This document shows positions 63,743 to 64,000 of a stretch of DNA of 64,000 nt, in pieces. Both the position numbers and the translations under genes were made by a program. This stretch comes from Aquibium sp. ELW1220. GTDB taxonomy: Bacteria > Pseudomonadota > Alphaproteobacteria > Rhizobiales > Rhizobiaceae. Positions within the stretch are counted from its first letter, which is position 1, and each line of letters starts with the position of its first letter. The stretch spans positions 62,001-126,000 of the forward strand of contig NZ_JAOAOQ010000005.1 of NCBI RefSeq assembly GCF_030398385.1, given 5' to 3'. A model generated the notes under the pieces. The model was given only the letters and a program-made list of their open reading frames with translations. It made no database searches and was not told where the DNA came from.

Positions 63743-64000
63743 ATGTCCCACGATCTCTTCGAAGCCGCGCGAAAGGCCATGGCAAGGGCGCATGCGCCAT
63801 ACTCGAAGTTTCCAGTGGGTGCTGCGCTGCGCACGGCCGACGGACGGGTCTATGCCGGCGCCAACATCGAGGTCGCGTCCTATCCGGAAGGCTGGTGCGC
63901 GGAGACGACGATGCTCGGCCACTACGTGATGGCCGGCGGCGGGGAGATTGCGGAGGTGGCAGTCGTCGCCCAGCGCATGGCCCGGATCACGCCCTGCGGC
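63743..64000 (+). CDS. cdd: Cytidine deaminase, 5' part, cut by the window end
   Basis: The first 86 residues of a small homotetrameric cytidine deaminase. The start HAPYSKFPVGAALRT and the zinc motif C-A-E (Cys52, Glu54, in GWCAE) are present. The sequence ends in ITPCG, where the second zinc motif PCxxC begins. It deaminates cytidine imported by the transporter upstream. AGGAG lies 6 bases before ATG 63743. Confidence 0.94.
   Translation, partial: MSHDLFEAARKAMARAHAPYSKFPVGAALRTADGRVYAGANIEVASYPEGWCAETTMLGHYVMAGGGEIAEVAVVAQRMARITPCG

Overview
The window reads as chromosomal DNA of a high-GC alphaproteobacterium of the Hyphomicrobiales (Rhizobiales), most like Mesorhizobium, Aminobacter or other Phyllobacteriaceae. 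The grounds are gene content and order: a rhizobial C-P lyase locus with phoCDET-like transport genes, an ActS/ActR (RegB/RegA) redox pair, rpsO-pnp, fabA-fabB-fabI, ubiE-ubiB-coaBC, and a curlin/CsgH cluster. This is inferred from family resemblance, not from a database match. I found no rRNA, tRNA, insertion sequence, prophage or CRISPR array. No gene-free gap exceeds 300 bases.

Layout. 1-3.8 kb: end of an iron-uptake-type periplasmic cluster (imelysin end, di-haem oxidoreductase, imelysin-like protein, DUF1513 protein). 3.9-17.7 kb: an almost complete phosphonate locus on the minus strand. Reading in its own direction it runs phnG-H-I, a small opposite-strand ORF, phnJ-K-L, a hexapeptide acetyltransferase, a GyrI-like gene, phnC-D-E1-E2, a DUF1045 2H phosphoesterase, phnM and phnN, with phnF divergent at the head. 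Two PHO boxes and a PhnF-type operator can be read directly. 17.7-24.2 kb: a small membrane protein, a YnjBCD-like ABC importer and the HrpB helicase. 24.2-29.3 kb: actS-actR, purD, a small zinc-ribbon-like protein and a malonyl-CoA synthetase. 29.5-31 kb: two curlin-repeat proteins around a CsgH-like chaperone, with strong hairpins between the genes. 31.1-36.8 kb: 1-Cys peroxiredoxin, GNAT, and ubiE-ubiB-vapB-vapC-coaBC. 36.9-42.5 kb: adenosine deaminase, a three-subunit PaoABC-like molybdenum hydroxylase and upp. 42.5-48.3 kb: retropepsin-like protease, CorA, rpsO, pnp and an RsmC-like methyltransferase. 48.3-52.5 kb: a GGDEF/EAL protein with a degenerate GGDEF motif, and fabA-B-I. 52.7-55.8 kb: two membrane proteins, msrA and a BMP-family nucleoside-binding protein. 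55.9-59.8 kb: MFS transporter, RskA-like anti-sigma protein, slyX, thioesterase and iron-type alcohol dehydrogenase. 59.9-64 kb: a nucleoside ABC importer, two heptanucleotide repeat arrays and the start of cytidine deaminase.

How the parts fit. The phn genes form one phosphate-starvation regulon: PhoB sites in front of phnC (transport) and phnG (catalysis), with local PhnF control. PhnGHIJKLM with PhnN turn imported phosphonate into PRPP. The DUF1045 protein, acetyltransferase and GyrI-like protein look like accessory members. Nucleoside salvage is a second theme: adenosine deaminase, upp, the BMP binding protein, the importer and cdd are spread over 27 kb.

Most worth a second look: the opposite-strand small ORF that splits phnI from phnJ; the stacked PHO/PhnF control region; the minimal curli cluster with hairpin-separated genes; vapBC inserted by start/stop overlap into the ubiB-coaBC operon, with a 33-bp palindrome at its head; the EAL gene whose ribosome site is buried in a hairpin; and the paired heptamer arrays before cdd. 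Nothing here amounts to a clearly new multi-gene defence or biosynthetic system.
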